Part shown: positions 1 through 8,245 of the stretch, one piece after another
How the letters are laid out: each line of letters starts with the position of its first letter
Position numbering within the stretch: position 1 is the first letter of the stretch
Source of the DNA: DATFMH01 sp035267045
GTDB taxonomy: Bacteria; Bacteroidota; Rhodothermia; Balneolales; DATFMH01
DNA: 28,202 nucleotides
Direction of reading: 5' to 3'
Assembly: GCA_035267045.1 (NCBI GenBank)
Contig: DATFMH010000160.1
Location: forward strand, 1-28,202
The notes under the pieces: generated by a model
Told to the model about the DNA's origin: nothing
The model's database searches: none
The model's input: only the letters and a program-made list of their open reading frames with translations
Program-made: the position numbers and the translations under genes

Positions 1-4
1 AATT

Positions 5-655
5 ATGGAAGAAACAAAATTTAATATGCCTCTTATAGGCGATCCATTCCCCAATTTAGATGTAGAAACTACGATGGGCCCTATGAGATTACCGGAAGCT
101 TACAAAGGCAAATGGTTCGTGCTTTTTAGTCACCCTGCCGATTATACACCCGTCTGTACTACCGAATTTGTGGCATTTCAAAAGCGGTATGATAAATTCC
201 AGGCATTGGATTGTAAACTTATCGGTATGTCGGTGGATCAGGTATTCTCGCATATCAAGTGGATAGAATGGATTAACTATAATCTAAAAGTGGATATTTT
301 ATTTCCTGTGATTGCCGCAAACGATCAATTGGCAAACCGTCTTGGTATGTTGCACCCGGGGAAAGGTACTAATACCGTTCGTGCCGTATTTGTTGTTGAT
401 CCTAAAAGCGTTGTCCGCCTGATTATTTATTATCCGCAGGAAATAGGTAGAAATATTGATGAAATTGTTCGTGCTGTTGAAGCACTGCAGGTAGCGGATA
501 AGCAAGGTGCCGTAGCTGCAGGATGGCCCAATAATGAGTTGATAGGTGATCGTGTAATTGTTCCACCACCTAAAGATTATGACTCTGCAAAAAAACGAAA
601 AGAAGAATATGAGTGCTATGACTGGTGGTTCTGTCATAAACCACTCGAAAAATAA
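5..655 (+). CDS. Peroxiredoxin, archaeal-type 1-Cys/Prx6 group
   Basis: Thiol peroxidase of the AhpC/TSA family that reduces hydrogen peroxide and organic hydroperoxides in the cytoplasm. The 216-residue product has the active-site block HPADYTPVCTTEF, with the peroxidatic Cys at residue 51 and Thr48 and Pro44 in their usual places, and the conserved Arg at 126 (TVRAVFVVDP). The C-terminal extension ends in CYDWWFCHK, giving two further cysteines at 204 and 210. That arrangement is the one known from archaeal thioredoxin peroxidases such as the Aeropyrum enzyme, where the distal pair resolves the oxidised active site, so this is probably functionally a 2-Cys enzyme. The full family length is present from the ATG at position 5, but only four bases lie upstream, so a slightly earlier start and the promoter cannot be judged. 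The gene is convergent with the next one. Confidence 0.93.
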   Translation: MEETKFNMPLIGDPFPNLDVETTMGPMRLPEAYKGKWFVLFSHPADYTPVCTTEFVAFQKRYDKFQALDCKLIGMSVDQVFSHIKWIEWINYNLKVDILFPVIAANDQLANRLGMLHPGKGTNTVRAVFVVDPKSVVRLIIYYPQEIGRNIDEIVRAVEALQVADKQGAVAAGWPNNELIGDRVIVPPPKDYDSAKKRKEEYECYDWWFCHKPLEK

Positions 656-691
656 CCCCCGAACTATTTAAATTTCAAATTAATTAAAAAA

Positions 692-718
692 GACGGATAC
701 CTTGTTAAGGTATCCGTC
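692..718 (-). terminator. 12-bp perfect hairpin between convergent genes
   Basis: GACGGATACCTT at 692-703 pairs perfectly with AAGGTATCCGTC at 707-718 around a 3-base loop. Read on the minus strand, the stem is followed by a T-rich run (complement of the A6 run at 686-691), so it is a proper intrinsic terminator for the minus-strand secreted protein, although 138 bases past its stop. On the plus strand it lies 36 bases past the peroxiredoxin stop but has no T-run, so it could only block or stabilise that transcript. Confidence 0.7.
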
Positions 719-856
719 AATTCAATCATCTGCAGGGTACTGTTTCGATCCTGAACAGATGAAGGGTATTGTGACATACAATCAAATAACAGAACACATA
801 TCTAATTATTCTACATTACAGTCAAATTTTAAATTCTATAACGATCTAACACATTC

Positions 857-3800
857 TTACTCAATACCTTTTCCAGGTGTTATCACAGCTTGAATACCTT
901 TTTGTTGAAGGGTATTATTGAATTGTGTCACATCGTTATTCATAAAACTATTAAATTCAGTCTTCGTTTTATTCAAGCGATTGGTTAACAGCTTATAAAC
1001 GGCTAAATCCTGACTTGTTGGCGGATAATCGGGATCGCCGGCAACATCACCGGCCCCACTGCCTATTTCACCGGCAAACCATACGAATCTAAGATAGAGC
1101 TTCATCGGAGCCGGATATGTTTTGGATTGGCCGGCGGCAAGGAACTTCTGGAATAACTGATGTTCAACATGTAATGCCTGCTGATTTAATTTGTCAGCCA
1201 AATCTAACACTTCAGCTGAATCTGATCGGCCCTGAAAATACACCGGCATATCCTCTATCTGTTTTCTGACCAATTCAATCCGGTTTATCATATTAACCAC
1301 AGTGTTAATATTGTGATACACTTTCAGCCATAAATCCGTTTCTGCTTTTACGTCAGCCAGGGATCCTGTAGTATTAGGATCTTTGAGAACTTTAAGAGTT
1401 GTAGACATCGTTTTGCCATCTGCAGTCAATCTCACGGTATACTCTCCGGGCATTACAAGAGGACCTCTTTTAGCCGGTTGAATACCCCAATGATAAATCT
1501 CACGTGTTTGTTTACCTCTAAACCTGTTCTCTTCCCAAATATGAGGATGTGATTTCGGAGTAGTTCTGAGTTTGACTTCATCGGTTGGCGGATAGCGTAA
1601 ATCCCACCATGCCCTGTTAATACCTTTATGGGCCGATCCGGATAACGTGCGTATTATCTGCCCGTTACCGTTTACTATTTGAATTGTCACCGGTTTTTGG
1701 GATCCGTTTTTGAGGTAATAATTGAGGGAAGCACCATACCGTGGATTCCTCCCCCGGGAATTGTCTAATGGCGATCCCCGGTATGTTTTTGTTTTTCTAA
1801 ACCGATATGCTTTTCGGGGCTTGAAAAGATGAACATCAGAATTAACTATTTGGTTATTCATTTGTTCCAGAGGGATTATATCATCCATTATATAAAGCCC
1901 TCTACCCTTGGTTGCTATCGCCAGATCATGAAAATCTTTTTGAACTGTTATCCATGTAACCGGTGCATGAGGCAAATTATTTTGAAACGGCTGCCAGTGA
2001 GCGCCATCATCAAAGGAGACAAACAAACTATTCTCAGTCCCGGCAAAAAGCAGGCCTTTTTTATGAGGATCGGCATATACATTATGAACATAACTTAACT
2101 CACTTGACCGTATTCCATTCGTAATCTTCTTCCAATGCCTGCCGTAATCCGATGTTTTGTAAATATAGGGTTTCCTGTTATCCACCTGGTGAAAATCGAC
2201 CGAGATATAGGCGCCACCAGCCTCGAAAGGTGAAGGGTCAATATTACTGATAGTACCGTATGGTGGCAGATCAGGTATGTTTTTGGTTACGTTGTCCCAG
2301 TTTTTTCCACCGTCACGGGTAACATGGACCAATCCATCGTTACTCCCGGCCCAGATCACTCCTGCTTTAACAGGTGATTCGGCAATGGCAAATAGTGTTC
2401 CCCAATATTCAACCCCAAGATTATCCGGCGTTAAACCTCCCGAGCTTCCCATACGCGTGGTATCATCAAGCGTAAGATCCGGACTGATAACCTTCCAGCT
2501 ATGTCCCCCATCGGTAGTTACATGTACATATTGACTTCCGGCATAGATTTCTTTGTGATTATGCGGTGAAATCGCCATTGGCGGCGTCCAGTTCCAACGA
2601 TATTTTAAAAATTTGGCCGGTGAGTCAAGAGATTTATTCGGCCATGGAGTTACGGAATGCTGATGTCCTGTTTTGCGATCATATACTTCTACTTCACCGG
2701 AATAACATCCGCCCCAAACCCAACGATTAGTTACGGTATCAGGAAATGAAAATCCGGATTCACAACCAGCCGTAGTATGCCATATCGATGATGGTATCCC
2801 ATAGTCTCCCAAATCGTTACTCGGACCAATAACCGAACCATCATCCTGCATATTACTGTAAACATGATAAGGTACTTCATTATCTACTGCTATATGATAC
2901 ATTTGTCCGATTGGTAATACTACATGATGCCATGATCGACCATGATTAACACTGATACCAACGCCACCATCATAACCGATCATCATACGTTTGTCATTCG
3001 TTGGGTCAGCCCACAAATCATGGTTATCGCCGCCCCATGGTATACGTTTTATCGTATTACCACCATCATGTGTTTCGTACATGCCGTTGGACGCGAACCA
3101 TACCGTATTATAATCAGCAGGATCAATAAGCATACGGGTGTAATAGTGCGGGCGCTCATTAATCAACTTACTCCAATTCACTTCATGCCAATGAAATCCA
3201 CCGTCATCTGAACGCCATAATGAACCTCGCCCGCCCGTTTCAATCAATGCATAAACACGGTCAGAGTTATTTGGAGCTACAGCTACATCAATTTTCCCAA
3301 GTGGTGATTGAGGAAGTCCTGCCTTTAACCGTTTCCATGTCTTTCCACCATCTCTCGACATGTAAACACCGCTACCCGGTCCCCCACTATTCTGTCCCCA
3401 TGTTTTGAGGACAAATTGCCACATTCCTGCAAATATGATATTAGGATTATTAACATCGATAGCTAATCCCGAACATCCGGTATATTTATTTACAAATAAT
3501 ACTTTTTTCCATGTTCTACCACCATCAGTCGTCTTATAAACACCTTTATCTTCCTGTGGGCCATAATCATTGCCCATTACAGCAACATAAACAATATCCG
3601 AATTATTCGGATTTATAACGATTCTTCCTATGCGTCCACTTTTGGGGAGTCCCATTTTTTCCCAGCTTCGGCCGCCGTCTGTCGATTTATATATTCCGTT
3701 ACCAATAGATACATTACTTCGTATGAACGTCTCACCTGTACCTACCCATATGGTATGATGATGATTGGGATCGATAGCTATGGCTCCTATAGACTGAACA

Positions 3801-4078
3801 TCCTGATTATCAAAAATGGGTTTCCAGTGGATACCCGCATCCGTTGATTTCCATACTCCACCTGAGGCGCCGCCTGCATAATAAACATTTGGATTACCCG
3901 GTTCACCCACCACCGCACTAACCCTATTACCCCCGGGACCGATAAACCGGTAATGAAGTGAATGAAATAGAGATGAACTGATATTCTGAGCAAAAGCCTG
4001 TGTAATACCGAATAGTAATAATATCAGGCTACTGAATACAATAGAGGTAAACTTAATGGTAAGTCTATTAGGACTCAT
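857..4078 (-). CDS. Secreted VPS10/sortilin-like BNR-repeat beta-propeller protein
   Basis: A 1073-residue exported protein. Residues 1-31 form a signal peptide (hydrophobic core at about 12-24, ending AFAQ). The next 700 residues carry ten Asp-box (BNR) motifs of the form S/T-x-D-G-G-x-x-W, at about 78, 132, 183, 241, 290, 337, 521, 587, 642 and 688. This is the pattern of ten-bladed VPS10/sortilin-like and xyloglucanase-like propellers. The last 330 residues include a small beta domain (about 800-900) and a helical tail. Databases often call such proteins glycosyl hydrolases, but no catalytic residues can be assigned here, and a peptide- or glycan-binding role is as likely. Unlike the two right-edge proteins it lacks a T9SS sorting domain. 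The ATG at 4078 has GGAG five bases upstream. It is a single-gene unit with its own candidate promoter. Confidence 0.85.
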   Translation of the reverse strand: MSPNRLTIKFTSIVFSSLILLLFGITQAFAQNISSSLFHSLHYRFIGPGGNRVSAVVGEPGNPNVYYAGGASGGVWKSTDAGIHWKPIFDNQDVQSIGAIAIDPNHHHTIWVGTGETFIRSNVSIGNGIYKSTDGGRSWEKMGLPKSGRIGRIVINPNNSDIVYVAVMGNDYGPQEDKGVYKTTDGGRTWKKVLFVNKYTGCSGLAIDVNNPNIIFAGMWQFVLKTWGQNSGGPGSGVYMSRDGGKTWKRLKAGLPQSPLGKIDVAVAPNNSDRVYALIETGGRGSLWRSDDGGFHWHEVNWSKLINERPHYYTRMLIDPADYNTVWFASNGMYETHDGGNTIKRIPWGGDNHDLWADPTNDKRMMIGYDGGVGISVNHGRSWHHVVLPIGQMYHIAVDNEVPYHVYSNMQDDGSVIGPSNDLGDYGIPSSIWHTTAGCESGFSFPDTVTNRWVWGGCYSGEVEVYDRKTGHQHSVTPWPNKSLDSPAKFLKYRWNWTPPMAISPHNHKEIYAGSQYVHVTTDGGHSWKVISPDLTLDDTTRMGSSGGLTPDNLGVEYWGTLFAIAESPVKAGVIWAGSNDGLVHVTRDGGKNWDNVTKNIPDLPPYGTISNIDPSPFEAGGAYISVDFHQVDNRKPYIYKTSDYGRHWKKITNGIRSSELSYVHNVYADPHKKGLLFAGTENSLFVSFDDGAHWQPFQNNLPHAPVTWITVQKDFHDLAIATKGRGLYIMDDIIPLEQMNNQIVNSDVHLFKPRKAYRFRKTKTYRGSPLDNSRGRNPRYGASLNYYLKNGSQKPVTIQIVNGNGQIIRTLSGSAHKGINRAWWDLRYPPTDEVKLRTTPKSHPHIWEENRFRGKQTREIYHWGIQPAKRGPLVMPGEYTVRLTADGKTMSTTLKVLKDPNTTGSLADVKAETDLWLKVYHNINTVVNMINRIELVRKQIEDMPVYFQGRSDSAEVLDLADKLNQQALHVEHQLFQKFLAAGQSKTYPAPMKLYLRFVWFAGEIGSGAGDVAGDPDYPPTSQDLAVYKLLTNRLNKTKTEFNSFMNNDVTQFNNTLQQKGIQAVITPGKGIE

Positions 4079-4514
4079 AAAATCTCCGGCTTTTGAATAT
4101 TTAATAAAAATGGGTTATCCAGGATATAACATTTGAACAATTGTCACGAAGTCGCCCTCTATTTTATATAAAAGTATAAACACAGACAACATACAGGAAT
4201 ATAAACATCACCCTTAAGGTATTTTTCTGATACGTAAATAAAGTGTACTATTTTTTCAAATGAGCATACAATATTTACTTTCTTAAGTTATTATTTTCCA
4301 TTGCAGCTTTGAGATTGACCACTTCCGGCATGGGTTTCACAGAGTAAATAGAACGGGAATGACGCGGACTATCCGGATAAACGAAGACCCCAAAATGTCT
4401 ACTATTAAAATTCTTATTATAAACTTAAACCCGAATATACTGATTCTTATCATCCCATCAATGAGGGGGATGGACCCGTTTTAAATGATTATTGTTAATT
4501 GATCATTGATTTAC
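4079..4514. other. Intergenic region between VPS10-like gene and AraC gene
   Basis: About 436 bases without a convincing gene. It holds the VPS10-like gene's promoter and leader at its left end. At 4354-4378 lie a GGGAATGACG remnant and a CGCGGAC-TATC-CGGAT stretch resembling degenerate repeats seen in two other gaps of this window. No clear terminator for the AraC gene is visible near its stop at 4515. Confidence 0.6.
4161..4189 (-). promoter_or_regulatory. Candidate sigma70-like promoter for the VPS10-like gene
   Basis: On the minus strand TTGTCT (complement of 4184-4189) and TAAAAT (complement of 4161-4166) are separated by exactly 17 bp. The predicted start site, near 4154, leaves a leader of about 76 bases before the ATG at 4078. 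Found by eye only; AT-rich DNA yields such matches by chance. Confidence 0.4.
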
Positions 4515-5432
4515 TTAGACCACATTTGTCTCATAATGGATACGGGATGGTGTACTTTTCGAATCTTTATATTTCTTCAGATAAACCATCGGCGTCAGAC
4601 CTGTGATCCGTTTAAATTGCCGGTTAAAATTGGAAATATTATTAAAGCCGCTATCATAACCTATTTGCGAAATATTCAAATCCGTATGATGAAGAAGCTT
4701 ACAAGCATGGGCTACTCTAACCTCATTTAAAAACATCGAGAATGTTTTGCGTGTCCGTTGCTTGAAAAATCTGCAAAACGCTGCTTTGCTGTAGTTGGCA
4801 ACTTCGGCCACTTTCTGTAACTCGATATCTTCGTGATAATGTGTCAAAATATAGTTAATTACATCATTCACTTTCTGACTCTCTTCATCACTTGGCGGAT
4901 GAGGTGCACTGATCGTTGCCAGGTTTTTGTATTCACCCGATTCGGCCAGGTCATTGAGAATAGACAGTATTTCCATGAACCGATCAAATCCGGATAAATT
5001 AATCAGTTTTTTAATCCTCTGACCTGTTTTGCGTGCTATGGCGGGGTAAAATTGTGTCCCGAGTTTCGACCGTTCAATTAGATTTCTAATAGTCGATGTT
5101 TCTACAATATCGAAAAACCCTTCTCCAAGTGTTCGTTCATGGAAAAATATTGATAATGACCTTGCAGTCAAATCCGAATCTTCTTCAAAATATATGGGAT
5201 CACTTTTAAAAAGATGACTTTGATTGGACCCGATCAGGAACAAACAACCCGGGTCGAAAGGTGTGATTGTATCACCGACAAATAAATCACCTGTCCCTTC
5301 CAAAATATAGATTAGTTGTAATTCAGGATGATGATGTAATCTGTTATAAAAATGTGGAAGTTCATCATATTGAACAACGAACCCTTCCCGTTCCGTTTTG
5401 GGTATTCTAAAAAAAATGGATTTATCTTCCAT
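4515..5432 (-). CDS. AraC-family transcriptional regulator, probable hydroxyproline operon regulator
   Basis: A 305-residue cytoplasmic regulator. The N-terminal part (about 15-110) is a cupin-type sensor domain, with the HHHPELQLIYILEG strand typical of AraC-binding domains. The C-terminal part (about 188-288) holds the two helix-turn-helix units of the AraC/XylS family, including ISQIGYDSGFNNISNFNRQFK and the closing GLTPMVYLKKY. It is transcribed away from the hydroxyproline operon across a 216-base gap, and AraC regulators in that position normally control the divergent genes. The ligand is therefore likely to be hydroxyproline or an intermediate, which is inference. No Shine-Dalgarno site precedes the ATG, and a promoter-like pair sits so close to it that the transcript may be leaderless. 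Confidence 0.88.
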   Translation of the reverse strand: MEDKSIFFRIPKTEREGFVVQYDELPHFYNRLHHHPELQLIYILEGTGDLFVGDTITPFDPGCLFLIGSNQSHLFKSDPIYFEEDSDLTARSLSIFFHERTLGEGFFDIVETSTIRNLIERSKLGTQFYPAIARKTGQRIKKLINLSGFDRFMEILSILNDLAESGEYKNLATISAPHPPSDEESQKVNDVINYILTHYHEDIELQKVAEVANYSKAAFCRFFKQRTRKTFSMFLNEVRVAHACKLLHHTDLNISQIGYDSGFNNISNFNRQFKRITGLTPMVYLKKYKDSKSTPSRIHYETNVV

Positions 5433-5436
5433 AATT

Positions 5437-5464
5437 ATAATACAATATTAAACACGATAGACAA
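5437..5464 (-). promoter_or_regulatory. Candidate promoter of the AraC gene (possibly leaderless transcript)
   Basis: On the minus strand TTGTCT (complement of 5459-5464) and TATTAT (complement of 5437-5442, five of six matches to TATAAT) are 16 bp apart. Transcription would begin at or beside the ATG at 5432, which also lacks a ribosome-binding site. Confidence 0.35.
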
Positions 5465-5535
5465 TTTTGGTACTGTTTAAATCATTATTGTATCATTTTT
5501 TCTGAAAAGCAACAGTTACATATCAATAAGCTAAG

Positions 5536-5550
5536 ATTTACCAAGTAAAT
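5536..5550. promoter_or_regulatory. ATTTAC-N3-GTAAAT dyad in the divergent control region
   Basis: A perfect 6-bp inverted repeat with a 3-base centre, roughly midway between the two divergent genes. It may be an operator, but six-base arms in AT-rich sequence are weak evidence and AraC proteins more often use direct repeats. Confidence 0.25.
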
Positions 5551-5577
5551 GATAATTTTGTACAAGAAACCGACATG

Positions 5578-5605
5578 TTGACTTCCCTATCTTTTGTTTT
5601 ACATT
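5578..5605 (+). promoter_or_regulatory. Candidate promoter of the hydroxyproline operon
   Basis: TTGACT at 5578-5583 and TACATT at 5600-5605 are 16 bp apart and point at the operon, giving a predicted leader of about 37 bases before the ATG at 5649. An ACATGT hexamer overlaps the -35 box at 5573-5578 and recurs at 5617-5622, 44 bp downstream. A regulator bound to both would straddle the promoter. Confidence 0.4.
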
Positions 5606-5648
5606 CAGTAAGATCCACATGTACTCACGAATTTAATTATTGAAAAAT

Positions 5649-6557
5649 ATGAAAGTTGATTGGAAAGGTATTTATCCTGCTATAACTACTCAATTTACGC
5701 CCGATGGTAAATTGGATATTAAAATGTATAGAAAAAATCTTCAGGCTCAGCTTGATGCCGGAATACATGGAGTTGTGTTAGGTGGATCACTGGGAGAAGC
5801 AAGTACACTCGAAAAGGATGAAAAGTTTATTCTGCTCAATGAAACCCTTAAATTAACAGCTGATAAAATACCTGTAATTGTAAATATTGCCGAACGTAAA
5901 ACAACGGATGCGATTAAAACGGCCGAAGATGCTCAGAAAAATGGAGCATCCGGTCTTATGATGCTCCCTCCCATGCAATATAAAGCGGATGACCGGGAGA
6001 CCGTTATCTATTTTAAAGATGTCGCTAATTCAACAGATTTGCCTATTCTGGTTTACAATAACCCCGTTGATTACGGTATCGAAATTACATTGGATATGTT
6101 TGAACAACTTATAGAGTGTGAAAATATTCAGGCCGTTAAAGAATCAACAAGGGACCTTACGAATGTGACACGTATGATTAACCGTTTCGGAGATCGCATT
6201 AAAATACTTTGCGGTGTCGACACATTGGCTATGGAAGCTATACTTATGGGTGCTGTTGGGTGGGTTGGTGGACTTGTTAACGCTTTCCCTGAAGAAACGG
6301 TGATTATTTATGAATTAATCCAGGCGGGACGTTTAGAAGAAGCAAAAGATTTATATCGCTGGTTTATGCCATTACTGGAACTGGATATACATCCCAAACT
6401 GGTTCAATATATCAAATTGGCTGAAGCTGCTGTAAATATTGGATCTGAAAGTGTAAGAAAACCCCGTTTAACTCTGGTTGGTGAAGAAAGAAATCATATT
6501 AAAAAAATTATTGATGATGCTATTAAAGTAAGACTACAAATACCAAATCTTTCATAA
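5649..6557 (+). CDS. DHDPS/NAL-family lyase, probable 1-pyrroline-4-hydroxy-2-carboxylate deaminase
   Basis: A 302-residue TIM-barrel enzyme of the dihydrodipicolinate synthase/N-acetylneuraminate lyase family. The Schiff-base Lys is residue 164 (QAVKEST) and the proton-relay Tyr is residue 136 (VYNNP). The substrate loop reads GGSLGEAST rather than the GTTGE of true DHDPS. In hydroxyproline degradation this family member converts cis-4-hydroxy-pyrroline-2-carboxylate into alpha-ketoglutaric semialdehyde plus ammonia. The assignment rests on the three neighbours, because sequence alone would also allow another family activity. An in-frame TTG lies at 5640, but ATG at 5649 is preferred because MKVDWKGIYPAITTQF is the usual start for the family. 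It is the first gene of the operon, 23 bases ahead of the dehydrogenase. Confidence 0.88.
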   Translation: MKVDWKGIYPAITTQFTPDGKLDIKMYRKNLQAQLDAGIHGVVLGGSLGEASTLEKDEKFILLNETLKLTADKIPVIVNIAERKTTDAIKTAEDAQKNGASGLMMLPPMQYKADDRETVIYFKDVANSTDLPILVYNNPVDYGIEITLDMFEQLIECENIQAVKESTRDLTNVTRMINRFGDRIKILCGVDTLAMEAILMGAVGWVGGLVNAFPEETVIIYELIQAGRLEEAKDLYRWFMPLLELDIHPKLVQYIKLAEAAVNIGSESVRKPRLTLVGEERNHIKKIIDDAIKVRLQIPNLS

Positions 6558-6580
6558 AAAAATTAAGGATCAGTTATATC

Positions 6581-8149
6581 ATGATTGATGGCGTTAATAT
6601 TATTGGATTTTCGACCTCCCAAAAAGGCTCAAAAACATTTCAGGCATTAAATCCGGAGGAAAACAAAAAACTACCAGAACAATTTCATATAGCTACAACA
6701 GAAGAAATAGACGAAGCTGTTTATAAAGCCAAATCCGCTTTCGAAGAGTATAAGCTAATCCCCGGTAAGAATAAGGCTGATTTCCTGGAAAAAATCGGGG
6801 AAGAGATCATGAACCTTGGTGATGAACTCGTAAACCGTGCCTCGGCCGAATCAGGTTTACCAACCGGCAGAATTAAAGGCGAACGGGGACGTACGGTTAA
6901 TCAGTTGAAGATGTTTGCCGATTTGTTGCGTGAGGGTTCATGGGTTGATGCCAGGATTGATTCGGCCCAACCCGGTAGGGAACCTGCTCCTAAACCTGAT
7001 ATTCGCCGGATGCTTTTCCCAATGGGCCCGGTCGTCGTATTCGGCGCCAGTAATTTTCCATTGGCTTTTTCAACTGCCGGTGGCGATTCAGCATCTGCCC
7101 TTGCTTCCGGATGCCCGGTAATTGTCAAATGCCATGAATCGCATCCGGGGACCAATGAATTAGTATCTAAAGCCATTCAAAAAGCTGCAAAAGCTAGTGG
7201 TATGCCCGATGGTGTGTTCAGCTCCCTTAATGGCAAAATAGAAGTCGGGAGTGCTCTCGTTGAACATCCCGCCATTAAAGCAGTAGGATTCACCGGATCA
7301 TTTCGTGGCGGAAAAGCCATTTATGATCTGGCACAACAACGTGAAGAACCCATTCCCGTATATGCGGAGATGGGAAGTATCAATCCGGTATTCCTGTTGA
7401 ATGAAAAACTGTCAAATTCTGCTGTGGATATAGCTCAACAATACGCGGCATCCGTTACACTTGGTGCCGGCCAATTTTGTACGAACCCGGGTATCATCAT
7501 AGGCCTGCAAGGTGAACATCTTGACACATTTAAATCTACCCTGGCTAAAAAACTTGAGGAAACTCCACCCGCCTGCATGCTGAATCCCGGAATAGCTGAT
7601 AACTATCGTAAAAAAAGAGCTGATACACTGGCCCAATCAGGAATCGAATCATTAAGCCAGGTCAAGGATACTCAAAATACCACCGGATCAGCGGCTGTTG
7701 CATCGGTGATGGCAAGTAACTTTCTGTCTAATCATCACTTACAGGAAGAAGTATTTGGTCCGTTTACATTAATCATTGAATGTGCCAATTTAGAGGAAAT
7801 GTATAAAGTGGCTCGAGGCCTGAGCGGACAGTTGACTATATCTTTTATGGCTACTGAAAATGAACTGCCTGATTACCGAAAATTGATTGATATCAGTAGG
7901 GAAAAAGCAGGTCGCATTATATTCAATGGCGTTCCGACCGGCGTAGAGGTTTGTCCTTCCATGCAACATGGCGGACCATTTCCGGCCACTACCAATTCTA
8001 AGTTTACATCTGTAGGAACGGCAGCTATACATCGTTTTGCACGTCCTGTAGCTTTTCAGGATTGTCCGGAAGGATTGCTGCCCGATGAGTTAAAATCTAA
8101 TAATCCTTTAAAGATCTATCGTCTCGTAGATGGTAAATTCACCAGATGA
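6581..8149 (+). CDS. Alpha-ketoglutaric semialdehyde (2,5-dioxovalerate) dehydrogenase
   Basis: A 522-residue aldehyde dehydrogenase that oxidises alpha-ketoglutaric semialdehyde to 2-oxoglutarate with NAD(P)+, the last step of the pathway. Visible active-site residues are Asn158 (FGASNFPLAF), Lys183 in the cofactor site, the GFTGS loop at 236-240, Glu263 (AEMGSINP) and the nucleophile Cys300 (GAGQFCTNPG). The PLAFSTAGGDSASALASG and GQFCTNPG wording is typical of the long KGSADH branch rather than of betaine or succinic semialdehyde dehydrogenases. A weak AAGGA site lies about ten bases before the ATG. It follows the deaminase by 23 bases. It also serves sugar-acid pathways elsewhere, but none of those genes is near. 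Confidence 0.92.
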   Translation: MIDGVNIIGFSTSQKGSKTFQALNPEENKKLPEQFHIATTEEIDEAVYKAKSAFEEYKLIPGKNKADFLEKIGEEIMNLGDELVNRASAESGLPTGRIKGERGRTVNQLKMFADLLREGSWVDARIDSAQPGREPAPKPDIRRMLFPMGPVVVFGASNFPLAFSTAGGDSASALASGCPVIVKCHESHPGTNELVSKAIQKAAKASGMPDGVFSSLNGKIEVGSALVEHPAIKAVGFTGSFRGGKAIYDLAQQREEPIPVYAEMGSINPVFLLNEKLSNSAVDIAQQYAASVTLGAGQFCTNPGIIIGLQGEHLDTFKSTLAKKLEETPPACMLNPGIADNYRKKRADTLAQSGIESLSQVKDTQNTTGSAAVASVMASNFLSNHHLQEEVFGPFTLIIECANLEEMYKVARGLSGQLTISFMATENELPDYRKLIDISREKAGRIIFNGVPTGVEVCPSMQHGGPFPATTNSKFTSVGTAAIHRFARPVAFQDCPEGLLPDELKSNNPLKIYRLVDGKFTR

Positions 8150-8245
8150 TAGCATCAAATGTCACGGACTGCACGGATTTTCGCAAATAATAATCTGATT
8201 AAAATGTATCTTATTTTTTTAAAAAAATTAGTTAAACGATCATAA
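8150..8245. repeat. Degenerate intergenic repeat inside the operon
   Basis: This 96-base gap is the only sizeable break in the operon. At 8163-8184 it contains CACGGAC-TG-CACGGATTTTC, closely resembling CGCGGAC-GATG-CAGATTTTC at 16828-16847 and, less well, CGCGGAC-TATC-CGGAT at 4363-4378. A T7A7 block follows at 8214-8227. No terminator or promoter is evident. Confidence 0.4.

Noticed and set aside
702..893. 63-codon plus-strand frame after the peroxiredoxin gene
   Set aside because: It starts inside a terminator hairpin, overlaps the 3' end of the VPS10-like gene on the other strand, has no ribosome-binding site and no family resemblance.
857..4078. True sialidase or glycosidase for the Asp-box protein
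   Set aside because: Asp boxes are structural; no sialidase arginine triad or identifiable acid pair was found, so only a VPS10/sortilin-like propeller is claimed.
4352..4364. GGGAATGACG stretch resembling half of a GTCATTCCCG repeat
   Set aside because: The partner arm is missing nearby, so it cannot be called a palindromic repeat; at most an eroded remnant.
5640..5642. TTG as the start of the deaminase gene
   Set aside because: ATG nine bases downstream fits the family's usual N-terminus, and no ribosome-binding site favours the TTG.
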